The notes under the pieces are model-generated. The model was not told the origin of the DNA. It made no database searches and was given only the letters and a program-made list of their open reading frames with translations. DNA of 64,000 nucleotides from Cryptomeria japonica (lineage: Eukaryota; Streptophyta; Pinopsida; Cupressales; Cupressaceae), in NCBI RefSeq assembly GCF_030272615.1, contig NC_081406.1, positions 173,484,861 to 173,548,860 on the forward strand, given 5' to 3'. The position numbers and the translations under genes are program-made. Of this stretch, positions 36,779 through 47,870 are shown piece by piece (within the stretch, counting starts at the first letter, position 1; each line of letters opens with the position of its first letter).

Positions 36779-37241
36779 GGGGAGAGGACCTACTAGTTGT
36801 GGGCAATTTCAAATCTTACATGGAAATTTCAAATCACTCCCAATTTTTTATAACAACTTACTTGGCAAGTCCCCTACTTATAACTAAGGTTTCAAGGCCA
36901 TCAGGTATGGTGCCACATCAACGTGCTTTTTGCCAAGGTGTCCAAAACATCCCCCAAAAAAGTGAGACCAATAGGCGTGCAAAGAGGCCCCTATACTTGT
37001 GTAGCTGATGCGGCATCACATGATTGGTTGCTTTTTACAACTAATTGTACATTTCATAGCAATAATAACTTTAAAGTCACAACTATTCGTGCAATATGTT
37101 GTAATTATTAATATATAAACACACAAAAAATGATATTTTATGTTTCAAACAATAGTTTTTTATTTGTACTATTTTTGGAACAAAAAGTATCAACAACCCT
37201 CACAACAATTCATACATGCTCAACTACTGGTGCTCTTCCCC
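36779..37241. mobile_element. 463-bp MITE with GGGG-type terminal inverted repeats
   Basis: The ends are GGGGAGAGGACC...CTAGTTG and, reverse-complemented, GGGGAAGAGCACC...GTAGTTG (about 21 bp, roughly 16-17 matches). The flanking bases are TA on both sides (36,777-36,778 and 37,242-37,243). Units B, D and E are continuous here (GCATTTAGAGT), so the empty site is visible in the same window. No transposase. The TA duplication points to a Tc1/mariner-type (Stowaway-like) element, but TIRs starting GGGG are closer to PIF/Harbinger (TSD TTA), so the superfamily is open. Confidence 0.7.
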
Positions 37242-37610
37242 TAGAGTTCACATACTCAAAATGTAATCATATTGGATTATTCTATAGTCACTTTATTTTT
37301 GTTTCAATTAAAGTCGCGACTTAACTTAAATAATACAAAGGGTGTAATCATGTTCAAATGGATAATACTATTATACATTAAAAGAAAGTATTAAATTGTA
37401 AAGGATATGACCACATTAAGATAGACACAATCATAGACACTTCTATCACTAGTACTTGTATCTATATGAGGTTCAAGGGATACACTGATATAAAGTTATA
37501 AAACTTAACAAAAGCATACAAATAAACCTATAGAAAGGTATGTAAGCAAAGGTTCTATCGAAATCTAAATTTGAGAAAACACTTTCAATGCAACATTTAA
37601 ATTATATTTT

Positions 37611-37791
37611 ATTGTGCTAATCTTATGGATTCAACTGTGTGTATTTTGTTTGCATCAACATTTTGGATCACAATCCATGATCCATTCTCTCTCAACAACT
37701 CTCTCTCATCCCGACGATGAATCCCGGAGTGTGATCCGAAATGTTGATGCAAACAAAATACCCACAGTTGAATCCATAAGCTTAGCACAAT
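37611..37791. repeat. palindrome with 62-bp arms
   Basis: Left arm 37,611-37,672 and right arm 37,730-37,791 are reverse complements with 3 mismatches in 62; the loop is 57 bases of partly CT-rich DNA. As expected for such symmetry, near-identical peptides (FCLHQHFGS..., NVDANKI...TVESI) can be read on both strands. The sequence in and beside the right arm resembles 28,928-28,970. Confidence 0.9.
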
Positions 37792-38802
37792 ATTCATCAT
37801 GAAGTGTGGAAATTTAATATCTCTGATTATATTTTATTGTTAAAAAATTAGATTACAAATCTTAATTGAACTTTAATTTTTAGCAAATGTATGATTTAGT
37901 ATTATAATATAATATTTTTTTATTTTTTTTGTAATTCATTGGTTTTAATTTGAGGACTTAGTATATGTATGGTCCATGTATTTATGATCTAAGCTTTCAA
38001 TACCAATAGATTGCTAAAAGTAATTCAAGATGTCTATCCTCTCAACATAAAGAAGAATAAAACTAATGAAGTTGTGAAGCTAATAAAAATTAAAGCTTGA
38101 TTAAAATGGAAACTATGTTTAACCTTTATTGCAAAGTCCAAGCAATTAGATTGTAAAGCTTTGAACCAATTAATTGTAGAGATGAACGATGTAATATAAT
38201 AGTCTATTTTATTTTATTTATATTTATTTGAGGATAGCTTACAAATAATTTAATAGACTCTTATGAGCAAAAATACTATTTAATAAAAAATGGAAGAATG
38301 AGAGTCATCGCTTAGATCAACACAGTAACCCCTTATCAACATTAATATTAGACAATAACAATAGAAAATAAAAAATTACCTTAAAATACTAACATTGTAA
38401 GTCACTTTTGAGAATTCTAGAAACCTTTTTTGCAATCTCATCGCTTCGTGTTAGTTCCTCCATATCAAACATGTCCAGCAAGAAAGAAAAGAAAAATCAT
38501 GATATTTCAAGTATCTTTTAGTCCCTTTTCAAGTGGATATTACAACTCACAATGAACAAGAGGATCCTTCAAGTTAAAGGCTCTCTAGAATAGTTTTTGA
38601 TTCTAGTCTTTCAATCAATGGCAACAACATAATGCATGGTTTTGTGTGCAAAGTATTGTTTCATGATAATATAAGCAAACACTATGTGAAATTAAAATTT
38701 AACACTTTGAACAACTTGCCAATTAATGCTAGAATTTAAAAAAATCTAATAATCGGGTTTGTCATTTTTCTTAGAAACTTGTCTCATCTTTGGGGTAATT
38801 GT

Positions 38803-39168
38803 CACCAATTCATGAAACAAATAAATAACAATGAGCTCCAGTAAGTCCTTCTCCTGAACAAAAAGATGAAAGGTATGCATCCAACAATTAGTATAAACAA
38901 CGAATGTCTCTTGATTTGTTAAGGCAATAATTTATGGACCTTTTTATTTTCTCTTGGTATTGGAATTTAGACATATTGATCATTATCACCAATTCATGAA
39001 ACAAATAAATAACAATGAGGTCCAATAAGTCCTTCTCGTGAACAAAAAGATGAAAGGTATGCATCCAACAATTAGTATAAACAATGAATGTCTCTTGATT
39101 TGTTAAGGCAATAATCTATGAACCTTATTATTTTCTCTTGACCTATTGGAACTTAGACATAATGATTC
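38803..39168 (+). repeat. 184-bp tandem duplication
   Basis: Two copies of a segment starting CACCAATTCATGAAACAAAT at 38,803 and 38,987, about 95% identical by eye. No coding content. Confidence 0.9.
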
Positions 39169-41600
39169 GGTAAGGACTATTCATCTATGGCTTTAGGTGC
39201 TAGCTCCAAATTAATTTTTATTGTGATTTCTTGAGGTGCAACTAAAATATAAAATTAGGGTATCAATCACACAAGAATGATTGATTTTGTTACTATTTTG
39301 CAAAAGTCTCAATTCACACTTTATGGTGTTCAATTTCAAAAAGTGTTGTTAAATATTTAAAATTGAATACTAATTCTAGTTTATAAGATATACTATTGTG
39401 GAGTAAAGCCTAAACATAAAAATTTAGGGGGATGGATGATGCAACTAGAAGCCATTCCAAACATCAAGAAAAGTAATAAAAAGGCAAAATAAATATCTTG
39501 CCACACTTAAAAAACTTTTTAATAGAATTATCTCCAACAATAAGTGAAACCTTTTGAACTAGTGATGTCCATTTTTGCCTTTTGTATAGTTGCTAAGGAC
39601 AATGCACATCTACGGGACATATCAATACTAATTCTTTAATTGAATGTGGATGCTATTTGTTTGAAGCATATAAGCCATATTAATAGAGGGGAAAATATGA
39701 GAGGTTAACAAAAACATAAAATATTTTTGAGCAAAAGAGAAAATATGAAAAAGCATGTAGAACTTGATTTTTTATTTTGATTCAATCATGCTAAGAAATA
39801 GTGTGTAACGTTGATTTATTTTCTGCAAGAAATATGGTTTAACACATTTCAGCCATGAAAATAAGGGATAACATATACTTGCATGTTTTTTGAAATTTAT
39901 TTATTTGGAAGCTTTTCACTGGTAAAATTTTAAGGTACGCATATTAAATCCTAGAAAGATAGAAACAATGGAAAGAGTTTCTAAAGCTTATTACATGTTT
40001 TGTACATAGTTTAATAGCCACAACAAATACTTAAAAACTTCAGTTAAAATTTGAAAGCTTACTAACACTAATATCTCACTTAGATATTTGTGAAGATTTC
40101 ATAATAAATTTAATGCATCCAATTTGAGTAAAATAGCATGTCATCTAAACCTTTATTTCATAAAGAAAAATAAAAACACCCTCAACATGCAAGGGCATAA
40201 TATTCTAACCTCAACTTGCAAGGGCATAATATTCTAAGCACTAGATTTTCAAAGAAAAATTAATGTGGAAGTAAGTGCCAAAGAAAGAAACAAAAAAATT
40301 ATAACACAAAGATTATAAAACTAAAATCATAAAAAGACAAGCCATTTTTCCTGACTTGGGTAGATAACAACATAATTGTTTTAGAATCAAATAAAACACA
40401 ACAAGAAGCATTGCTCCCTCTAAATGTTTTAACGCAAAAAGAAAGTGCCAACTCAACCTTATATATATTGAGCAAACACCTGGTAGCTACATGCCTCCCT
40501 TATTTGGGTTTGCAATGTGCTCCACATTTCTTATGATTTCCTTGTTGTAAATTGAAGCAGCAATTATATTGAAATTGGTTTATCCCTTGAGTTCTATAAG
40601 ATAACTTTTAGCATGGTGATGTTTCTCCTTTACACAAGCCTCGAGTCGCTATTTTTTCTAGCACTATTAATGGTTGCATAACTTTTTGGCAAGTGCTTTT
40701 AGGTTGCAGTAACATTTTTTAATTGATTTAATAGCATTTTACTATCTATAGTGGTTGGTTTAGGTCTCTTGGTGTGTGCACATGTTATACAAAAACTTAT
40801 TTGAAAATAATATGCATGCACCTCATTTAACATTTGATCAAAAGTTATGGGCCCAAAATATCTAATTTAACATTTTATATCATTTCAAACAGTTAAAAAA
40901 AACAAAGTTCCATTAACAACAAAAATCATTACAAAAAGAACAAAAGAAAACGCATACGTCAAATCAGTTTCACTGCTTCCAGCTGAAATGTTTGTCTACC
41001 TCTACTTTTTAATGTCTGACCTAAAACAAGGGGCTTTCACCCAACAAGAGCAGATGATTATATCTACCTTACTTTATACCTAACTTTTAGTTCTATTAGA
41101 GATTTCTTTCAAAATTAACTTAAAACTTCTACATAAGTAGCTCAACATTTCAAACATTGATGCAAATCCCCACAATAATTCTAGAAAGGAAACTTGCACA
41201 AAATTGGATTTTGTTTTAGATGGTGAGATTGATTTTCAAAGCGCAATGCCTAGAGTTCCTATGAAAATTACAATGCCATTTCATTTAGATTGCTTGACAA
41301 GGCAATCTAAATTTTGGTTAACTAATTTTCCTCAAGAATTTTGCACAAAATTTGTCATGCTGGCAATGATGCCCATGAGAAAAAATGGGCAAAATTTTGT
41401 AGGTTAAAGTTACAAAACCCTATTGCAATAGATATTTTTTAAATGTGACGAACCAAAACCAACATCCCTACAATTGTAACTTCTTTAATTGATTCACAAC
41501 ACCTAATGAATAAATGAAAAGTGGATCTAAAAATACCATCATATTCATATCCATCTTCTTCATACGAAGTCATATCCAACTTCTTCTACTCACAATAACA

Positions 41601-42544
41601 TACCACTAATTTTTTTAATCCCTTTTACATTTCTTCCTAATGCTCATTTGTCTTATCTTTCATTTTTTAGTGTTATTTAGCAATTTGTGGGTTCATTACA
41701 CTTTTATTTCAATTCATTTCTCATCCCTTCCACTTTGTGATGGACCTTGACACCCAATCTTATCTTTTCATGTCATTCCTTATAGCTTGCCCCAAGTATA
41801 TTACTTCTCTCCATGTAAAATTTATTAATTTCAACTTTTATTGTCAAATCTTCTACACCCATCCTACCTTGGTTAATCATGTGATACCCTTCTTTAACCT
41901 CACTACTTCCTATTTCTCCCTTGATATAACTATGGATAGCCTAGCTCAATGCCCCATCCTTTTCTATTTTCTTAGCCATGCGTACATGTCCTAAACTTTC
42001 TCACACCGTTACTTTCCAGTCCCTTAAGAATACCAAACAACATTCTAATATTATCCTCTCATTTCCTCCCAGTTCAAACTACATTTCATAAGATGCACAA
42101 TACATGAAATAGAAAAATAATGTTATTCATAACACATACAAATGTACATAAAACAAGATATACTTGGGAAAAACCCTTCAAGAGAAAAAACCAATATTCC
42201 AAAAGCATGTTCAATGTAGTACGATAAAAAATCTACTTATATACACTTGCGAATCAAGTTTCTTTCACAAGAATACAAGAATTTCAATTTTAAAATAATT
42301 TTGATAACATAATAGTCCCTATAAAAGAGTCACCATACAACTCCAAAACCAAACACATATATAGGATTTTACAACTGTAAATAAGGAATCTTCTAAAGTA
42401 GACACCTAAAAATGACCACATGGCCATATCTCCAACATTGCATGCATGTGAAACTCCACATTACATTTATAATGCCTCCTTGCATGCAACATGCAAAGTC
42501 CTCTTTGCATACAAAGCATCTACATGCAAAACACACACCTATCA
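41601..42544. repeat. repeat-unit DNA before gag fragment 3
   Basis: 41,600-42,060 aligns with 25,540-25,940; 42,090-42,540 aligns with 30,270-30,680 (ATAAAACAAGATATACTTGG-like, TTCAATGTA). No gene. Confidence 0.6.
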
Positions 42545-43560
42545 TAAGAGAGGGAGAGGTAAAAAAAATTCAAGAGGTACAAAATCAAGGATGTGGAAGA
42601 GAAACTCATAATGAAGATATTGATTAGATAAGGACAATTAAAAAATTGGCCATAGTAGTAAATCTGATAATTATTCAAGTACTTGAGGTAGATATGGAAG
42701 AGTTTGTCAAAAACATCACCAATGGCTAATCTCCACACAAAATGGCAATGTAAAAAAACTCCTAGATCTGCAAAACACAATGTTTTTCCATCCGACTTTT
42801 TTGTGGTTTTACAACAATGGAGATGCAAAGCATGAAGATTTAGCTACCGAAAATTTTGTGAAAAATCGTTGTGTTTTGCAGATTTAAGAAATTGTATGGA
42901 GTGTTCTTTTGTGTCAAGATTAGTCGCATCCAAAACCATCGATAGATATCATTTATTTTAAGTATGGAGGTGAAGGTCAAAGAGAATTTAAGTGTAACCT
43001 ATCTCAAGGAGAGTATGATTGGAGTTATGAAAGATTTGTGAGTTCTAATAATCAACAAGAATACTAGAGAAAGACAAAATATTATTTTTCAAAAGGAATT
43101 TGTTGAATCCTTCTAAAATTTTATGTCTATAATTGTGTGGTAGTTTGATAGATTATTGATATCTTCACATTTATAGAGAGGGATAATGATAGTAGTCATG
43201 TATTCCACTAAGAAGCATCTTGGGTAGTGCCATTGAAAAATTTGTATAGATGTCCTTTGAGAGTTCTCCATGAGTTTACTACTAAAAATGTATTTCTCGT
43301 GATTGACAATTGAATTTAAGAAATAAAACTCATTAAACTATTGCCACAATAATACATAGTATTGACTAATTCTCACTTATATGTGACAAGCCACCACATT
43401 TTCTTTTCTTTGGTTTCATTCCCTAAACAACTTATTAAAATGCTTGATTGTCCCACTCATCTTGTCCTTTCCATCACCCATAATATTTATTTGCCTAAAT
43501 TTGGCGATTGAATGACCATATTTAATCATTTTAATATGGCAGTTACTAATGAGTCCAACC
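42545..43560 (+). pseudogene. decayed retrotransposon gag fragment, copy 3, with fold-back insertion
   Basis: Starts inside the RG-rich stretch (AGAGAGGGAGAGGTAAA) and aligns with copies 2 and 4 on either side of an insertion at about 42,724-42,927. The knuckle remnant (TTTAAGTATGGAGGTGAAGG) is at about 42,957-42,976. No open frame. Confidence 0.5.
42724..42927. mobile_element. fold-back/MITE-like insertion in gag fragment 3
   Basis: Absent from the three other gag fragments. Its halves are inverted: GGCTAATCT...CACACAAAA at the left pairs with TTTTGTGTCAAGATTAGTCGC at the right, and ATCTGCAAAACACAA (42,766-42,780) is a perfect 15-bp inverted match of 42,869-42,883. Arms of about 60 bp at roughly 75% identity. 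A clean target duplication was not identified. Confidence 0.6.
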
Positions 43561-43574
43561 TTAATAACATAATT

Positions 43575-44599
43575 TGTAAATTAGACACTTTTAAAAACTA
43601 TTTCTATGATTATCAATGCCTAATCAAGTGTGAATTGATATGCAGAAATGAGCTGTAACCCTTGAGAATGAAGCAATAGCATTTTTAAAATTTACAAATG
43701 TTGACATTGGCGATCACTTCAATCAGAATTTTGAAAATCATTTACACGAGTTATTTTTTCTGATAATCAATGATGCATTGTGATCCCTACATAGACAAAA
43801 GTGTAAACTTTGGAAAAAAAAAAATATCTAAGACAGATACTTGCTACTACCTGGTGGATGTTAATTACTGAAATATTCTTTGTTGTTGAGCAGGAGACCA
43901 AACAATTTACTGGGGAGGCAGAAATGCCAAGTGTGCAAATTTTCTCTTCCAGAGTGAGCTGGGCTATGATCATCCTGAAAATTTAAGGCCTGAATGCCTG
44001 GTAAGAACTATGATTATTTGCTTTCTCCAAGGTCTATAATCTTGTAAACAAGGTTATGTTTTGATCTGTGCTCAGGCTTCCTAAGAATGTCAGGTTGTAG
44101 CCCTACCAAGTCAAAGAGTGGACTAATATGTTTCAAAACGTGATCAGGGTTCGAGTCCTGTTAAGGCTTTCGCCTGCGTGAGTAAGTTTGGTGGATTTTC
44201 AACCTCTTTTGCTTTGCCAGGTGTGTGGGGGATTTGGTTTAAGAGATCCAAAAGAAGCAAAAAAGGAAGGAAAATTGATTCGCTGATCGCAAATCCCTTT
44301 TTGCTTTGTCGATCGTTGGAGCACAAAACATTGTTCTAATGTATAGGCTATTCGTATATGATATTACAGTCTCCTCTTTATCACATTCCAAAAAATTACT
44401 CTCACAGCCCTTTCGATAAATTTAACACAAGCCATTGCAAAAGGAAAATAAAAAATCTCATTCGTATTTCGGTAGAAATCCAGCTTGTTCCAATCTTAAA
44501 ACCCCTATTTCATGCCCTGTTCTGCCCTGCTCTGGAGCTGGGGCCGGCACTCAAATAAAATCGCCTTAATTTACAAATGACGGTTGTTTATAAGCACAC
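43575..44599. repeat. 3' flank of HMA copy D
   Basis: Same blocks as beside copy A, with several small deletions (B-box-like GGTTCGAGTCC at 44,148-44,158). No gene. Confidence 0.7.
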
Positions 44600-44803
44600 T
44601 CAACAGATAACGCAAGCATTTGGATATTCATCTTTCACATCAGTGTATTCATATGGTCTGTAGTCGTAGCTCATAGGCGCATACACAACTTCAGTTTTTG
44701 GAGCTTCGGCCTTATTCTCCTCCTTTGCTTCGCCTTGAGGTTTCTTCTCCTCTTTTTTCTCACCCTCTTTTTTCTCCTCTTTCGTAAGACCCACGCTCAG
44801 CAA
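44600..44803 (-). pseudogene. HMA/CaaX gene copy D, truncated: C-terminal part of exon 3 only
   Basis: The minus strand encodes LLSVGLTKEEKKEG, the Lys/Glu linker, [20 protein letters not shown] and the CaaX box CVIC. Upstream of LLSVG the sequence changes abruptly to a 5S rRNA-like fragment (44,804). Exons 1 and 2, the whole HMA-like domain and the promoter are missing: about 1.06 kb relative to copy E is replaced by about 0.26 kb of foreign DNA. An open frame continues a few codons into the 5S sequence (starting MLNHRVPSKI) but has no promoter of its own, so this is a pseudogene. Confidence 0.85.
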
Positions 44804-44893
44804 GATCTTGGAGGGAACTCTGTGGTTAAGCATGTTTGAGTTGGATTAGTACTGGGATAGGTGACCTCCTGGGAAGTCCCAATGCTTCACCCC
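44804..44893 (+). pseudogene. 5S rRNA fragment (3' three quarters)
   Basis: GAACTCTGTGGTTAAGCATG, then TTAGTACTGGGATAGGTGAC, then CTCCTGGGAAGTCCCAATGC and TTCACCCC match the 3' 85-90 bases of plant 5S rRNA (…GAACTCCGNAGTTAAGCGTG…AGTACTRGGATGGGTGACCTCCTGGGAAGTCC…) with scattered changes. The first 30 or so bases are missing and no T-run terminator follows. It may come from 5S rDNA or from a 5S-bearing element such as a Cassandra-type TRIM; I cannot tell which. Confidence 0.85.
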
Positions 44894-45689
44894 TGTGAGC
44901 ATCACCTAGATGCAATGAGTGCTAAGTGGACCATTCATTCTCATGAGATATGAGTCCTTATGAACCACAACCCATGAAACATGGGTCAATGAGTTTGACT
45001 CAAAAACTACACAGTGGAACCCTGATAGTAATATCATAGTTTGACTTGCTGTGGAAAATACCTCCTACTTATCAACTTTATCATTGCACTCACCATCCAT
45101 CTCTCAGGCAAGCATTTAGAGTTCACATGCTCGAAGTGTAATCATACTTGAAATGCAATCATATTGGATTATTACGTCAGAGATTTGAGTGAGGCAATTT
45201 CAATGAAAAATCTTTAAGCATTTTATTTACCTTTCAATTAAAGGTCATGATTTAATTTTAATAATTACACAAGGTGCAATCATGTTCAAGTAAACAATAG
45301 TATTGCACAAAATTGCATAAGAATGATTACATCAAGATAGACACAATTATACACACTTATGTTATTATGCAATTGTTGTAAAAATGGACTTGTTTAGCCT
45401 TGACTTTTGTACTCTAAATCTAATCCTAATCCTAGCTCAACCTCTTTGTCTACTTCAACTTTCAAAACAAACATGCTTCTCTTCTTACTTTCCATTTCTA
45501 GATTAATTTAAACATGTAGAATCTTGTCTCTTATAATTTCTCACTATTTAAAATTTAAAGTAGATTAAAAAAAAGGGTTATTGTGAATGGGTTAGATTTT
45601 ATATATCAAAGTGAAATTATATGTAAGTAGACACATAGACAAATTAGTGCAAATTTTTAATCTACATTTTTCCAAATGTGGCATTGAAG
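44894..45689. repeat. 5S-linked foreign DNA and post-gene part of unit D
   Basis: 44,894-45,060 is unmatched elsewhere in the window and continues from the 5S fragment. From about 45,065 (TTATCATTGCACTCACCATC) the sequence returns to post-gene unit DNA matching 49,135-49,700 and 28,290-29,370. No gene. Confidence 0.6.
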
Positions 45690-46447
45690 ATATTGATCCT
45701 AAGGAAAATTCTAAAGTAGCCATAGTAGCAAATTTTATAAGTATTCAAGTAGTTGAGGAAGATATGGAAGACTTGATAGAAGACCATCAATAGGGATTAT
45801 TTATTTTAAGTGTGGAGGTCAAGATCATAGAGTATTTAAGTGTAACCTATCACAAGGAGAGTATGATTGGAGGTATAAAAAATTGCAAGAGCTACACATG
45901 TGAATATGGAAGTTTTTTCTAATAGTGAAGTATAGTAGAGAAAGATGAGTTATTATTTTTCAAAAGGAATTTGTTGAATCATTCGAAAATTTTAAGTCCA
46001 TAATTGTGTGGTAGTTTGATAGATTATAGATATCTTCACATTTATAGAGAGGTATAATGATAGTAGTCGTCCATTCCATTGGGAACTAGGAAGTCGTTTT
46101 GAGTAATGTTATTGAAAAACTTAAACATATGTCCTTTGGGTGCTCCATATGAATTTACTACTAAAAATTTCTTCTTCCTCATGATTGACAATTGAATTTA
46201 AGAAATAAAACTCATTAAACTATTGATATAAAAAAAAAATTTACTCATTCCTCCTCACTTAGATGTGACAAACCGTCACATTATTCTTCTTTAACTTCAT
46301 TGCATAAACAACTTATAAAAAAACCTAATTGTCACCACTACATCTTATCCTTTCCATCATCCATAACATTTGTTTGCCTAAATTTAATGATCATATGACC
46401 AAATTTAAACATTTTAATTAAAATTTTAAGATGACATTATCTAATGA
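45690..46447 (+). pseudogene. decayed retrotransposon gag fragment, copy 4
   Basis: Joined directly to post-gene unit DNA at about 45,690 (GAAGATATTGATCCTAAGGA), skipping the start of the fragment. The zinc knuckle is clearest here: IYFKCGGQDHRVFKCNLSQG at about 45,798-45,857, a CX2CX4HX4C knuckle with the first Cys changed to Tyr. Confidence 0.6.
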
Positions 46448-46449
46448 GT

Positions 46450-46735
46450 CTTTAGTTGGCATTTGGCTTTGTTTGTTGATCAGATTCTCAACCTCTGTGC
46501 TTCTCTGGAATCTGTTTCTTTTACCCATATCCCTAGAGAATGGAATGGGGTTGTTGATTGTTTGGCCAAGTGGGCCTCTGATCATATTCATGATTGGAAC
46601 GTTGTGGATTGGGATCAGTTACCCCCGAATTTGTCTCAGCATTCGCTTCACTTAGTTGAGCTTAATAGGGCTATGTGATGCCTTTCCTTTGTACTTCTTC
46701 TTGTCTTTAATAAATTTGTACCCCTCCTTTATTTT
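46450..46735 (+). pseudogene. 5'-truncated non-LTR retrotransposon (LINE) tail with RNase H-like end
   Basis: The plus-strand frame encodes VDQILNLCASLESVSFTHIP followed by REWNGVVDCLAKWASDH, the end of the RNase H-like (RVT_3) domain typical of plant LINE ORF2 or of related host proteins, then a short 3' untranslated stretch with AATAAA (46,710-46,715). Sister units are uninterrupted here (CTAATGAGTCCAACCTTAAT), so this is an insertion of about 0.29 kb, the size and 5' truncation expected of a LINE. No poly-A tail or clear target duplication is visible. Confidence 0.65.
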
Positions 46736-47870
46736 TAACCTTAATAACATAATTTATAGATTAAATCGTTTTAAGAAACTAGTTATCAATGCCCAGTCAA
46801 GTGTGAATTGATATGCAGAAAGGAGCTGTAACCCATGAGAATGAAGCAATGGCGTTTTTCCAATTTACAAATTTTGGCACTGTCGATAATAGCTTCAATT
46901 AGAACTTTGAACAACCTTTGCACAGTAAACATGTCCGAAACTTATTTAAAAACTCAAGACTGATCATTGCTACTACCTGGTGGATGTTAATTACTAAAAT
47001 ATTTCTTGTTGATTTGTAATTGTTTAATTACCGAAGTCCTGCCCACTGGCTTAAAGTAGGAGACCAAAAAATTTACTGGCAAGGCACAAATGCTGAAGTG
47101 TTGGTTGATATAAATCTTCTTTGGGTCGGCGAGTGTGATCTCTGTGCAGGTTTTCTGTGCCAAAATGAAATGGGCTAAGTTTATCTTAACAAGGTCAGAG
47201 CTCACTGCCTGCTAAGCACTAAGATTTTCATTTGCTTTTTCCAAGGACTATCATCTTGTAAAGAAGGGTATACTTTGATCTGTGCCCAGCCCTTAACTGC
47301 CAGGTTTAAGGCCTACATAGGTTTTCTTCCAGTCATTCGAAGAATGCCAGGTTGTAGCCCTATGTCAGAAGTGGACTGTAATTTTTCATTACGTGGTCAG
47401 GGTTCGAGTCCTGTTAAAGGTCCGTTTCACTGGAGTGAGTTGTACTGTGGTGGATTTTCAAACCTCTTTTACTTTGCCAGGTGTGGGGGATTTGGTTTTA
47501 AGTAATCCAAAAGAAGCCAAAAAAGCAGGCAAATTGATTCGCTGATCACAATCCCTTATTGCTTTGCCGATCTTTTCAGTACAAAACTTTGTTCTGATGT
47601 AAAAACTGTTCGGATATAATATTAGAGTCTCCTCATTATTACATTCCAAGAAATTAATTTTCTCACAGCCCTTTTGATAAATTTAACACAAGCCATAGCA
47701 AAAGGAAAATAAAAAAATTCATTCGCATTTCGGTACAAATCCAGGTTGCCCCGAAACTTATAAACCCTATTTCATTCCCTGTCCTGCCCTGCTCTGCTCT
47801 GGAGCTGGCTAGGGTTGGCACTCAAATAAAATCGCCGTAGTTTACAAACAGTGGCTACTTATAAGCACAC
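46736..47870. repeat. 3' flank of HMA copy E
   Basis: Full set of conserved flank blocks (B-box-like GGTTCGAGTCC at 47,401-47,411). No gene. Confidence 0.75.

Larger units (their letters stand above)
37450..41600. other. about 4.1-kb insertion in unit C, no gene recognised
   Basis: Unit similarity stops near 37,450 (ACTTCTATCACTA) and resumes near 41,600 with DNA matching 25,540-25,940. The block is AT-rich and has no recognisable LTR, pol or transposase. It holds a long palindrome (37,611-37,791), a 184-bp tandem duplication (38,803-39,168), a 31-bp duplication (about 40,172-40,235) and a small perfect hairpin (41,283-41,312). Confidence 0.5.

Noticed and set aside
37609-37802. Open frames on both strands with nearly the same peptide
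   Set aside because: Produced by the palindrome; no family similarity.
44804-44893. Functional 5S rRNA gene
   Set aside because: The first quarter is missing, several conserved bases are changed and no T-run terminator follows.
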